From positions 1,674,001 to 1,738,000 of the forward strand of contig JAEBUN010000005.1 in assembly GCA_023014365.1 (NCBI GenBank): 64,000 bases of DNA. The letters run 5' to 3'. The translations under genes and the position numbers were made by a program. The stretch is from Lepiota brunneoincarnata. Lineage: Eukaryota; Basidiomycota; Agaricomycetes; Agaricales; Agaricaceae. Shown here piece after piece: positions 45,489-56,821 of the stretch (the first letter of the stretch is position 1; the number at the start of each line of letters is the position of its first letter). The notes below the pieces were generated by a model, which worked only from the letters and a program-made list of their open reading frames with translations, searched no databases and was not told where the DNA came from.

Positions 45489-46478
45489 TTACTCCTTCCT
45501 GGCCTCACGAGCCTGCGCCCTCTCAGCAAGGTCAACACCAACTAGAATTTTCGACGCCTTCCATAGCTGCACCATGTTGATGAGGTTTTTTGCAAAGAAC
45601 ACTGGGAAGCTGAGCACCGCGACCAACTGGGCCCATGTCAATGTTTCGAGATACCCACCAAGACCAATCGGGCCCGATGTCCATTTCATCAGGTACAAGG
45701 ATACAAAAAAGAGCTCGTTCCCTGCACACATGAAGAAAAGAGTGCGCTATCCTGCGTGTCAGGGGCTGCGAGAAGGTGCAATCCAACGTGTGCACCCACC
45801 GAATCATTGTAATAGTACCAGAGAATCCGACTGACATCACTCGTGACCAGTTTATGACTCCTCGATCCCGTCACCAAAGAACTGTCCAGAACGCCAAAAG
45901 TCAGTCCACCTGGCCACGGCAGAGACAGCATACATGTACCTGTACATATGCATGTAATGGCTGCTAAAGTCGAGAGCAATAAGGAACTGGAAGAAAATTG
46001 CATAGTCGGGATAAGCCGAAGAGAGGTAGCATAACAAGCATGAGGTAGTGCATCTATAGGTGCGTTAATACCTCCCGAAACATGCTACACACGCGTGCGC
46101 CGACGACGTCGTACCTGTCAGTAACCATGTCCAAAACTGCACCGAATTTGGATGTCTGCCCAAGTGCTCGCGCAGCTTGACCGTCTACCGCATCCAGAAG
46201 ACATGACACGCCGTACAGCAGGGTACAGTATTTCGGGTGGTAGCTCATGTAATGCAACGACAAACCCGCCAGTATGATGCGGGTATATCCTGAAAAACGG
46301 ACCTTCAGACCACGAGTAGAACCGCTCGAGCAGAGGAGAGCTGACCTATGAGGTTGGGCACAAACAAGAAAACATTCTCCGAGTAGCTCTGTGCCGTGGC
46401 AAGATCTACTGCCTGTTTAGCATCCACGACCTCAATAGACTTGCCCCTTCGTCGTCCTCTAGATGCCGGTGCAGCCAT
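45489..46478 (-). CDS. PIS1: CDP-diacylglycerol-inositol 3-phosphatidyltransferase (PI synthase)
   Basis: It makes phosphatidylinositol from CDP-diacylglycerol and inositol in the ER. Start MAAPASRGRRRGKSIEVVD at 46478. Exons join ENVFLFVPNLIG to YTRIILAGLSLHYMSYHP and then to the family signature DAVDGQAARALGQTSKFGAV followed by LDMVTDR. Hydrophobic segments follow (CTTSCLLCYLSSAY; FFQFLIALDFSSHYMHMY; LFFMCAGNELFFVSLYLMKW; VLSFPVFFAKNLINMVQLW). It ends in a charged tail AERAQAREARKE, with stop at 45489. Length and topology are normal. At least four introns are present, including ones near 46330, 46090 and 45780-45950. Confidence 0.95.
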
Positions 46479-46783
46479 GGCTGAGAGAGATGAGTGAAAG
46501 TTGGAGTGATGAACCTGAGCGTGAAAAGAAATGCGCTGGGCGCGCTTAAGTTTTTGATGGTGATGCCGATACTTAATCCTCCTCAGGCCGGTCCTGTGCC
46601 TTGCAACTCTGCTATGAATCACACGCCTCCAGCACCCACACAGCCTGTTAGTGATGCTGGACCCTCTGAGGGCAAAACATGGAGTTACTAGAAAAATATT
46701 CTACGATAAATACTGTACGAAGGATCGACTATAATAGTGACTTGAACGACAGGTCTAAAATAATGTACAGTATCCGCGAGAAC

Positions 46784-48129
46784 TCATTTTCTTCTCGTAC
46801 CAAAAAAGACTCCAAGTACAATTGCAACAACTGCCAAGCAAGCAAGTAGGATGAAGAAACATATCCATTTTTTTTTGCGAGCGTTGCGAGCTGCGCGTTG
46901 ACTAATCAGTATGACAATACGGGTATGAAACAAGACTTCTTACCGTGCCTCACTGCATCCCCCGTGGCTTGGAGGCTAAAGCGGCTCGTGGTTAGCATTC
47001 CTCGGTCAACTTGCAGAGCCCCAGGTCAGGGAACCTCACCCTTTCTCAGTGTCGGCTGCCACAACTCTTGCTGTAGCCTCTGCGTCAGCGATAATAGGTT
47101 CATGCTGTTCAACAATTGTTCCCATCTGAAAATAGAACATGAGAAATCCGGGAAAGTCATGAAAGGAATGTGGGGCACATCAATGAATAGTTGAGCTAGT
47201 TCAGCAAGAGTTCTCTCCATGCGTTGGAGGTCCTGCTGTCGTTGCTGTACTTCCCGGATACGCACTCCGTGATTCCCCATACCTTGTCGAGTTTGTCAAC
47301 TACATACATGATGCAGTCAGATGACACCAATCATCCAGAGGGAGAAAAACACACCGCCTGCGCAAATACCTGCTGGCCCCCGCCCTGTACTATAGTATCT
47401 ATCTCCTCAGCGGTAGCATCGGGGTTGACTATGACACCATAAGTAAGGGTGGAACGCCGATACGAAGAGTCCTCACCTATTCTGACTTGCCGTTCCGCTC
47501 TTTGTCGAATTTTAACACGGCCTTCCTGTTCAACATGCTGGTAGTTCTGAATTGATTCCAGGAACTTCCTTCGGAGTAGTCCTATCTTTAATAAAGAGAA
47601 CCATTAAATCCGATTAGAGGCCAGTCACAATAAAACGACTCACCCTGTTATTCTGCATCCGCACATCTCCTTCTGCTGGTTCAGTCTCCAACTTTGTGAT
47701 TCGGTCTCTTAGTTGCTGGCTGAGTTTCCGAGTTTCGTTCGTCAACTCCTCTATTCGAGCCATGTCCTGTTCTCCTTCATCGCGTGGCACGCCCAAAGAA
47801 TGCAGACGCAGTGAAGCAATTAGCCGGACATTCGAATCAAGTTGGTCGATGCCTTCTTGGATTGATCCAGCCTGCAGAGAGATGGTCAGGATCAGGGTCA
47901 CGTTCGCGGAATGTGCAACCGCACCTCGGACAGGAATGTGGTTCCTTGGGTAGCAGCGTGACCGTTCGTGGCTGGTTGGGGGGCAGGAGCCACCTCAGAC
48001 ATCTCAATCTCCTGGGCACGTTGCTGGGCCTGCATAAGGGAGAGATATTCGCCACAGATTAGACAGTGCTGGCGAAACATGTCCAAGCTGGCTCACCCTT
48101 CTGACGGCAAGCTTATCCTTGCCAGCCAT
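46784..48129 (-). CDS. SSO1: Sso/syntaxin-type plasma-membrane t-SNARE, His at the zero layer
   Basis: A Qa-SNARE for exocytic vesicle fusion. Start MAGKDKLAVRR at 48129, then after an intron AQQRAQEIEMSEVAP. The Habc part is SIQEGIDQLDSNVRLIASL, ARIEELTNETRKLSQQLRDRI and LRRKFLESIQNYQHVEQEGR. The SNARE motif (REVQQRQQDLQRMERTLAEL, AQLFID, then MGTIVEQHEPIIADAEATAR across an intron at about 47122-47167) leads into GLQATGDAVRHARNARKKKW. The C-terminal anchor is WICFFILLACLAVVAIVLGVFFG, followed by TRRK, with stop TGA 46784-46786. Aligned by the LF-x-DM start of the second half, the position of the ionic zero-layer Gln is a His here (codon CAT, about 47119-47121 or within a few bases). All exons join in frame. 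Confidence 0.92.
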
Positions 48130-48551
48130 GCTATGGTGTCAACTAGGAGAAGGTGGCAAAACAGGGCGCACTGACAGTTAAAAACAAGTGCTATGTGAGA
48201 AAAACAAGCGCCAGTGGGAGAACATAGCCCACTATGTATGATAGATAACTCGGCCCAGGACGTAATGTAAGTTTTAGTGCAGGCGCTGACTACTCCGTAT
48301 AAACTGCGCCCCGCTTGCGCCCTAGTCGTCCCCATGAAACGCATACACGACTACAAATGCAGATACGCGACCTCGTAACGTCCGCAAACAGATATGCAAA
48401 TGTCTAATGCACGCCACCGCCACGGACTAAGCAGGGCCTTTTATCAAAACTTCTCTGTCCGATATAACCGATTGACTTATCTTATCTCTCGAGTCATTGC
48501 ACCTGGTTATATTGCAATACTTCCAGCCCAAACACCTTCCTTCCTCGAAAC
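48130..48551. promoter_or_regulatory. Divergent promoter SSO1/asparagine synthetase
   Basis: 422 bases without a gene. On the minus strand of 48491-48497 the word ATGACTC appears, the core of the Gcn4/CPC1 recognition site. It lies about 55 bases upstream of the asparagine synthetase start. That family is a classic general-amino-acid-control target, but a single core match is weak evidence. Confidence 0.35.
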
Positions 48552-51054
48552 ATGTGTGGCATACTTGCCGTCCACGGTCTAGACAAACCCACCAACGACC
48601 GTACTCGATTTATCGCTCTCTCCAAAAGGCTCAGACACCGTGGCCCTGATTGGTCCGGCTGCTTCGTTGGCCAGCAGAGCATTCTCGCCCACGAACGTCT
48701 CGCTATCGTCGGTGTTGGTGCGTGTGATGATGATTTATCTCCATCAATGTTTCCCGAACAATGCTACAGACACCGGTGCTCAGCCTCTGGTCAGTCACGA
48801 TGGCAAGATTATCCTCGCCGTCAACGGCGAGATCTACAATCACATTGCACTTCGAGCATCTGTAGGTCCCGGCACCAAATTTAAGACACATTCCGACTGC
48901 GAAGTCATCATACCACTCGTATGCTCTCCACCCTCTCGACTCGAATGTATCACTCACAATCTGCCAGTACCGCCATCATGATATAGACCTGTGCAATATG
49001 CTGGACGGGATGTTCTCCTTTGTCCTTCTGGATGAGTCCGTGACCCCCACAAGAATTATCGCAGCTCGTGATCCCATCGGGATTACTACTTTGTATCAAG
49101 GCTGGAGTTCTAATAATCCTGGTGCAGTGTATTTTTCTTCAGAACTCAAAGCCCTCGTGGACGACTGCGACAACATCATTTCCTTCCCTCCTGGACATGT
49201 CTACGATAGCAGGGACAAGTCCACGAAACGCTACTACGATCCTACATGGTTAAACGGAGACGGCGAAGGACCCAACAGTATGATACCTGGCAATGTACCC
49301 GATCTTGCGCTTCTCCGCGAGACACTTGAGGCTGCTGTACGGAAGCGGTTGATGTCTGAAGTCCCTTATGGTGTTCTTCTTAGCGGTGGTCTCGACAGTA
49401 GTCTTATCGCTGCTATTGCTACACGAGAGACCGAAAAGGCGGCCCAGGCCCACCTGGAAGCTCGCAAGAAAAAGCTGCTGGAAGTTACTAGTGGGCCGCC
49501 TACCCCTACCCCTTATCAGATCGACGAGGCGGGTGAGTGATCAGCTTGATATAATACCGGGGTTGAGCCGATTTTCTGACGGCACTGATTCACAAACTCC
49601 CAGCTACCCTCACGGCCTGGCCCCAGCTTCACTCTTTCTCGATTGGTCTTGAGAACTCTCCTGACCTATTGGCTGCGAGAAAGGCTGCCCACTATCTCGG
49701 TACTGTGCATCACGAATATGTCTTCACGGTCCAGGAAGGCTTGGATGCCATCCCGGATGTCATCTATCATCTCGAGACTTACGATGTCACAACTGTACGT
49801 GCGAGTACCCCGATGTACCTCCTCAGTCGTAAAATCAAGGCCATGGGAGTGAAGATGGTACTTAGCGGTGAAGGGAGTGACGAGATTTTCGGAGGTACGT
49901 ACCGTCATCCCCCGAATCTTGCCATGTGCTCCTTCCCCTAACCCAAAGAATCAGGTTATCTCTATTTCCACGCTGCACCGAACGCAAAGTCGTTCCATCA
50001 GGAATCAGTGCGACGTGTGAAGAACCTTCATACTGCTGACTGCCTCAGGGCAAACAAGTATGCGAGACTTATGCCGTACATCGACTTTATCGTTAACGGC
50101 GTTTATAATCCCAGGTCGACGATGGCATGGGGTCTTGAAGCCCGTGTCCCCTTCCTCGACAAGGCGTTCCTTGAGGTTGCGATGAATGTTGACCCCAAAT
50201 ACAAGATGTTCAACAAAGGCTCAACACAAGAGGTCGATGAGGACAATTGCCCTCGTATGGAAAAGGTGTGTGTTTCGCTAAAAATATCTTCCAGCATTGA
50301 GGATAAGCCTTTACGATGCTTACGTTCAATTTAGTACATTATCCGTAAGGCCTTTGACGTTATCCCCGGAGATGGCAAGGTGGGTACAACGGTTGAATTC
50401 CTTTGTGAACCAGAACCCCAAACTCAAACTCCCACCCTTTGGCCCTCATGTCCCGTCCTATAGCCCTACCTCCCCCGTTCCATTCTCTGGCGACAAAAGG
50501 AGCAGTTCTCTGACGGTGTTGGGTACTCCTGGATTGACGGGTGCGTTGACCCTTCCAATCCCACCCTCCTTTATCGCCTTCCACCCCCCCAAACCCGAAC
50601 AACTATGATGACACCACTAACATCCAATGCTTCGCAGGATGAAAGAACACGCCAATTCCACGATTTCCGACGAGACCTTCGCAAAACGTCATGAACGTTG
50701 GTCGATGGACGCGCCCGATACGAAAGAAGCCTATCACATTCGTGAGATCTTCGACAGTAAGTCTCTTGCCCGCCCTCCCTTGTCCTTCTTTCCCTTTTTT
50801 CTTTTCGTAACCCTTTTCACTCTCTTTCTCAGGTCTCTTCCCGTCGGAGACGGCTGCCAAGACGGCTGTACGGTACGTACCAATCGCAACCCTCCAAGCT
50901 ATTGCGTCAAGGGTGCATCTTATGCCATTTGTGTTTTTGACTTTTTCCTCGCCTTTTCAGCTGGATACCACGAGGCGATTGGGGTTGCTCGTCGGACCCT
51001 AGCGGTCGTAGCGTCAACATCCACAATGCTGCCTATGACGCCACCGACGAGTGA
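48552..51054 (+). CDS. ASN1: Asparagine synthetase (glutamine-hydrolysing)
   Basis: It converts aspartate, ATP and glutamine to asparagine in the cytosol. The N-terminus MCGILAVHG supplies the glutaminase nucleophile Cys2, followed by [10 protein letters not shown] and, across an intron (about 48717-48770), [24 protein letters not shown]. Later parts are [27 protein letters not shown], the synthetase ATP-binding [77 protein letters not shown] and an end at [10 protein letters not shown]. About nine short introns were bridged in frame. One, after CLRANK, is about 60 nt and ends at TCCCAG before 50115. Length and all motifs are those of a functional class B enzyme. Confidence 0.96.
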
Positions 51055-51608
51055 AAGGCAGATAGGCACGTTGGCCGTCTCCCCGGGATCAATGTCATAT
51101 TTCCGGCAATTTGACTTGACTCAAAGGGGTGGGTGAATCGCACTAATATTTTTATGATGGCTTGGGCAAATAATCGAATAACGCAAATGAGAGTTGGTAC
51201 AGTCGGGGGAGAATCTAAGTGAACTCGTGCATGTATGTAGATACTTGGTATACTGAACGAATGAATGATTGGATCAAAATGTATAAAGCGTAAGGGATAA
51301 TTCCGGTGAACAAAAGGAATGGACGAGGCATTATAAGCGTACTATTCCTGAGGGAAGGTAAAGAGCGTGTTTGTAATATCCAGAAACAAGTCGGTAGAAT
51401 TTCAGGCAGGCAGTCGGGTGAATAGTGGCAATGAGAACAGAACCGAGAACCAGGATAGCAAGCAAATTTCGATTAGAGGATTAAGTGGGCAAGAAACGGT
51501 ATCTTGGGAAAAAGGAGGTAACAGTGATGCAGGGAATATTATAATTGAAGGGGATATAAGATGTTTCGAGGCACAGTAGATAGAACAGAAGTAGATGGGC
51601 ATGGAGAA
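51055..51608. other. Convergent 3' spacer
   Basis: 554 bases lie between the stops of asparagine synthetase (+) and the RhoGEF (-). It presumably contains 3' UTRs and is AT-rich around 51150-51300. No gene is seen. Confidence 0.5.
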
Positions 51609-54600
51609 TCAAGCACTGTTCAGAGAGGGATCGTTCGCGAGCACTTGACGATATAACCCTAGTCCAAGGCCCGAGTCTTCTGAGGGTACAGGAGACGCGA
51701 TCTTCTGGGGAAGCGGAGTCACATTCGCGGGCGTGGTGGTGGCCTTGGTCGCCATACTCGCTTGGGACACATTCCTCCTCCTCGCCGTAGCCGTACTGGA
51801 AGAACTTCCACCGCCGACGCCCGCACCACTGGCGTTTGGTGTCTTTGCGCTCGAATCCCACGCCGACCTCGTAATCGTCGCCTTTGCATAGTTTGGTGTA
51901 TCCTCTGATGGTGCGGCAGCCCGACGGCTCGACACTGGCGTCGCGTTCATCGTCCTCCGACTCGTAGATCGTGGACTTGGCGAATGGTGGTCTCCGGAAA
52001 CGAGCCGTGTGCCAAATTTCGCATTGGCAGATGATTCACGACCATACGACGCGAGCGGGGTTCCTCGTCTGGGTACTGCACCCGCCCGCCCTTTGACAAC
52101 AGGCTTCTGAACTGTAATTTTGTCGGCACCCCAGTAGGAGAAGCTCATTTTACTCTTTTTGTCAGAGTCATCAGAGTCGTTTGCGTCCTTATCATCATCT
52201 GGAAGGGGGACAATTCTGGGTTGGTTGGTGGACTGGGACCGTGACCGGACGACGCTTTGTGTAATAGGTCAGTTTTAGATTACTGGTTTAGTGCAGGGCA
52301 ACTCACTCTTCCATAGAGACCACACCTTGTCTTGGCTGGACGACGTCACCGATTGTCCATGTTTCGATCTGACAGGATCAATGAATCTCGGATTTTATGT
52401 GGTCCGGGTAACACAAACTCACTTTAATGAACTTGTACAAGTTCCTGGGTTTGGTGTATGAGTTTCGCCTCCCAGTGGTCGCATACTTGGATTTGCCTCC
52501 CATATCAGGCAGAGAATTAACCCGGCTGGTCGTGACAGACGCAATGGGCAACGACGTCGTCCCTGTCCTTTGACATTGCAGCACCACATCATTGAATACG
52601 ACAAACCACATGTCTTTCTTGCCTCCGACTCCACTACCCCCTAGCACATCACTCAGTCGCTTGAATGAGGACTTGCCCCTCACTCCCTTGGAGTTGATAG
52701 CGGGTGGGGGGGACGAAGTTTGTTTCGGCGAACCGTTGAGTGGACTTGACCCAGGATTACACGGCCTCTCATCGATGAGCACCCTAGAGGGCTTCGGCAG
52801 AGCCAACTGCCGTACTTTATCTAACCCCTCGATCCGTGCAAACACATCTCGGGTCTTATCCCGTTCTTCCTTTTGAATCTTCTCATCTTCTATGCTTCTC
52901 ACAATCGCCTCTACCTCGGCAACCATTTGCAGTGTGCTTTCGTACTCGTATGTACTAGGATCCGTGTGGTATAGTAGGTTCTGGAAGAGAAGGGGGTACT
53001 TGAGAAGGCGTTGGAACGGTTTCGAGAGTGTGATTGCAAGTCCAGTTTCTCCCCTTTTCCGCGGCCAATTCTTCAAGGTGCTGGAGGACCTTGCAGACTT
53101 TTTGCCAGTCACCCACATCTTGTTTCTTTGGCTTTTTGTTGGCGGATCTGGATAATGCGGCATCGGTTTGTTCCAACGCGCGTTCTAGGTGCAAGACGTA
53201 GGTCGCGTATCCGTGGAAAATGTCGGACTGTAGTTATTTCTGGTCAGAGGTGATTGGGGGTAGGCACGATTGTGCAACACTCACGTTGGATACAAAGACG
53301 TCCGCAAGGGATCTAACTAGTGGATATTGATCATCATATCTTTTTTTGAGGGCCTCAGAGAGTCTTTTGTGACCATCAAAGACACCGCCATCAATAACCT
53401 CGAGACAGATCCGTAAGTCTTCTGGTAGCTGACGAGGTGGTATTGCGGAATCGCCAAGTATGCTGTCCCTGGCCGTCTGGCTTTTTCTGAGTTTCCGTAA
53501 GACGCTCGTTTTCTGGGGAGTGGTATCCGCTTGGCCGTAGCTTTGCTTCCGCTCCCGCTCAACAATGGTCGACTGTCTACCTAGAGACTGGGTTCGAGGC
53601 AGCGGCCATGTTTCGGGGAGGAGGTGGCAACGAGTGATGGGATCGCGAGGGGAATGGTACGGTGATCCCAGTGCGGGGTGATGTTCGAGTAGAGCGATAT
53701 GGTGAACGGGGATGACTGTGTTTTGAAACCTCGTGGGAAGTGCCTGAACGTTTAGACGAAAGGTAAGGCTTGGGCTCGTCTTCGTCTTCGTCTTCGGTCA
53801 TGGACTCAGCATCCATATTGGGAGTTTCTGGCTTTCGACCCGAGGAGGGTCTTGATTGGCCGAGCGATGGGGTTGGCGACATGAAGCGAGCGGCAATCGG
53901 GGGCAGGTCCTCGGTGGACTCGATAGGTGAATCTGTGCGATAGTAGTCGTAGTCTAGCGTTGGTGCGGAGGGATTGACGGAGAAGGGATGGAGGAGGGGA
54001 TCGATGAATGTTTCCTTCATCTTTGCCAGTTCCTGTACATATCTTTGTTTGAAGGACATCAAGCCCGGGCTCTGTAAATCCTGTACAGGGGAGGGGCGCT
54101 CACCTTTCTTCACTGGAGATGATCTCAAAGAGGACCTCTTGACGCGTGCGTTCGCGTGATCCAATATTGGAGACGAGGTCCTCCTCTGTGACCTCGCTCC
54201 ATGACGCGGCTGCGAGGATTCTGCTTCCGCTAGTCTGAGCGGACATGGTGGAATACGGGGTGGGGGAGCGTAGGGATTGAGCTGAGACGAGGTCTCGCTG
54301 GAGGTAGGGGGAAGTCGCACGAGTGGTAGTTGCCTTGACGGCGGTACGAGATGAGACATCCACTTTGGAAGAGGAGGGTGCAGGAGTGGCGGGAGGTCGA
54401 GGCTTTTCACCATGGGTGGCCTGGAAACGCGATACGTTTGTCTTTAGCGGTGCTGGGACAGGGGTCTCAAGGGGAGGAGTATCCGGCAGCTCTCGATCAA
54501 AAGTAGCGGGACCTGGGGTGGGAGGAGGGGAGATGAAGGCGACTTTTTTCTGGACATCGTTGGTGGTATTTGTGCCGGTGGATGAGCTTGGGGCGGTGCT

Positions 54601-54954
54601 ATTGGAGTTGAGGGTGGCCTTGGGTGAGATCTGGGCGGGGGGTTCTATCTCGGGGAGGGTGAGAGTGGGAGGGAGCTCTGTAGTCGGTTTTTGGGGCGGG
54701 CTTGCGAGTGGAAGGGAAGAGGGTAGGAGGGGTGTAGGAGGGGACTGCGGAGGAGAGGAGGGAGTGTGTTCGATTGAGGGAGGGGCAGGACGAGGAGCGA
54801 GTTGGGAGGCAAAGGAAGAGTGGACGAGTTCAGGAAGGGGTTTGAAGGTGGCAAGCGTAGGTGGCGTGGATTGTTGTGGACGGGGAGAGTCTGGAGGAGG
54901 CCATTTCTTGTCTTTTGTTCCACCAATGTGCAGTCGATGGAAGAATGCCTTCAT
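51609..54954 (-). CDS. Rho guanine nucleotide exchange factor with split DH domain
   Basis: An activator of a Rho-type GTPase. The start MKAFFHRLHIGGTKDKKWPP is followed by about 250 Pro/Ser/Thr-rich residues. The DH domain starts at VLFEIISSEERYVQELAKMKETFIDPLL (54120-53990) and is then interrupted by about 170-200 disordered, Ser-rich residues including an acidic run (TEDEDEDEPK). It resumes with LPEDLRICLEVIDGG, HKRLSEALKKRYDDQYPLVRSLADVFV, YATYVLHLERALEQ and the signature LSKPFQRLLKYPLLFQNLLYHT. A PH-like region (MWFVVFNDVVLQCQRTG; KPRNLYKFIKV) follows, then a disordered tail with SYWGADKITVQKPVVKG ending DPSLNSA. Joins seen include EER/YVQEL and GIT/SLGRQST. It is divergent from the methyltransferase with only 58 bases between starts. 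Confidence 0.92.
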
Positions 54955-55012
54955 GGGTGTGGAGGAGAAGAAAGAAAGAAGATAGATCCAAACAGGCACA
55001 AACACCCGTCTC
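54955..55012. promoter_or_regulatory. 58-bp divergent gap RhoGEF/methyltransferase
   Basis: The two predicted start codons face away from each other across 58 bases (54955-55012). Transcripts would have to start within the other gene's 5' region unless one of the starts is wrong. The gap holds an AAGAAAGAAAGAAG run and no clear TATA. Confidence 0.5.
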
Positions 55013-55883
55013 ATGGATCCCTCATGTCACACAAAACACCTCCCTTACATTCACTACAACGCCTTCCATCTCTCTCAGATCCAGGATGGCCGGTCTAATG
55101 GCACTGCTCTCTGGCTCTCTGGGCAGTGTCTTGCCCTCTATCTAGCACAGGAACATGCCAGGTACGGCAAATCAACACAGAGGCCATGTGCCTTTGAACT
55201 GGGCAGCGGAATTGGCCTCACCGCGTGCGTCGAGTTCTCTCTCCCTCTCCGTGGATCTTTAAAGATCCCTTTACAGTTTATCCCTGACCTCCATCGGCTG
55301 GGACGTCGTGGCTACCGATATCCCCCAAGTTATCTCCTCTGTTCTTAGCAACAACATCCAGAATAATCAACCCGTGCTTCCCCCAGGGTCTGGTCGCATC
55401 CATCTTCGTGAGCTTGATTGGCTTGTCCCTCCCGAGCTCTGGCTCTGGCATCAGCACCCTGCTATCATCGCCTCTCGCACACCAACACTAGCCCCGTCTT
55501 CTCACTCTGATTCCCTTCCCCGGCCTCCCTACGACCTCATCTACACTGCCGATACAGTCTACGATCCTGCCCTCGTCACTCCCCTCCTCCGCTCCCTGCA
55601 CGCCCTTAGCTCCCATTCGGCCGCCGCTTCTCCGTCCTCCCGCTCTCCGCCCATTTTACTCTGTCTCGAGCGCCGCGATCCCGCCCTTGTCGATCATTTC
55701 CTAGACGAGGCCGCGCGCATCTGGAACTTTTCGCTTCATCGCATCCCTCACAGGAAGCTCTCCAGGGCCATCCAGAAGCACAACCCTCACTGGTCAGAGG
55801 AAGATTGGGAAGGCGTCGAGCTCTGGAAGCTGACGCTCATCACAAGTCCACGATCCGTGGACAAAAAGTCAGCGTCCAAATAA
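55013..55883 (+). CDS. Family-16 (METTL21-like) protein methyltransferase
   Basis: A SAM-dependent methyltransferase of the lysine-methyltransferase family that includes yeast EFM enzymes and human METTL21. The SAM motif I is FELGSGIGLTA at 55195-55228, interrupted by an intron (about 55229-55279) and continuing LSLTSIGWDVVATDIPQVI, with the acidic motif-II residue in ATD. The post-II motif D-x-x-Y is ADTVYDP (about 55546-55566). Later there are a PPILLCLERRDPALVDHF segment and EEDWEGVELWKLTL, and it ends SASK. The start ATG at 55013 (MDPSCHTKHLPYIHY) is the first in frame but lies very near the RhoGEF start. Initiation at a later codon or an extra 5' exon is possible. The substrate cannot be told. 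Confidence 0.87.
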
Positions 55884-56008
55884 ATATTCATTAGATGTCG
55901 TCACTGCCTACTTATCCCATTAGTCTTCCATATATACTTATTTCATCATCATATGTCCTCGGCATACGTGAAGTTGTCTACATCCCCTGAACCCCCTGAT
56001 GTCAGGCA

Positions 56009-56737
56009 TCAAGGGTTCGCCGCAACATGCTCACCCCCACCGTTTCCCTCCTCGTCCAACTCTGCGTCTTCCCTTCGCGTAGAGACGAGCCCCAGGGTCC
56101 TGTCAAAACCATGGCTCGACTGCATCATTGAGCATATCCTTATGATTAGCGGCGCACTCCATGGGACTGATCAACGAACCAAATCTCTCCACGTCTCTTC
56201 CTCGTCGTTCTCTGTCTGCAATTGATAGATCTGCATGAACCCTTTGAATCTGTTGTTCAATGATGATCGGTACCCGAGTTCAGGAAAAGAAAAAAAAACG
56301 GAAAGGAGAACAAAAAAAACCCACGTCAGTCCGCCGTCGTCAGTTACATCCAAAAATTCGACCAGTTCGTCTTTCGTTTCCTTACTAAATGGAGCGCCAT
56401 TTGTATCCCGGGCCCACGCATCTAGTCCCTCGGGTGAAAGATAGGCGTTCGGAGATGGCGTCAGGAGCACCGCATCGCTGCCGCTCGGTGATTGTGTTGG
56501 CGGTGGGGTACAATACTTGGCAAAGATATGCTTTAAGCATGTCTCCAACTTGACATAAGTTAGCCCATTATGATAGAATTGAGAGACGACCTGGTTGCCC
56601 ACCTGATCGGAAATCGCGCCATCGTTGTCCAAGAGTTGAACGTTAGTCCCGGTGTTTCTGCGACCCTGAATTGACGATGGTTCTGGTGTCTCTGGGCGGG
56701 GACTGGCCGAGTCAAAGTCGAATCTCGCACTCATCAT
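56009..56737 (-). CDS. Small conserved fungal protein, EF-hand-like, unknown function
   Basis: Three exons were joined. The first (56737-56315) gives MMSARFDFDSASPRPETPEP, then VVSQFYHNGLTYVKLETCLKHIFAKY and a segment LSPEGLDAWARDTNGAPF. An intron (56238-56314) joins FLDVTDDGGLT to FKGFMQIYQLQTENDEEETWRDL. A second intron (about 56108-56175) continues SSHGFDRTLGLVSTRRED, ending EHVAANP with TGA at 56009-56011. DVTDDGGLTFKGF has the D-x-D-x-G/x-hydrophobic-x-x-E/F pattern of a degenerate calcium loop. I recall related proteins in other basidiomycetes, but no function. It is divergent from PRP28 across 84 bases. Confidence 0.8.
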
Positions 56738-56821
56738 GGGCCAGGAGGGGAGGACGAGTGTGTGATGAGTCGTGATAATAAATCACAAACCACGTGCACC
56801 GTGTCTTCGCCACTCCCCCTC
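56738..56821. promoter_or_regulatory. 84-bp divergent promoter small protein/PRP28
   Basis: Start codons at 56737 (-) and 56822 (+) are separated by 84 bases. The gap includes GTGATAATAAATCACAAACCACGTG and a CACGTG E-box at about 56789-56794. No room for another gene. Confidence 0.5.
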
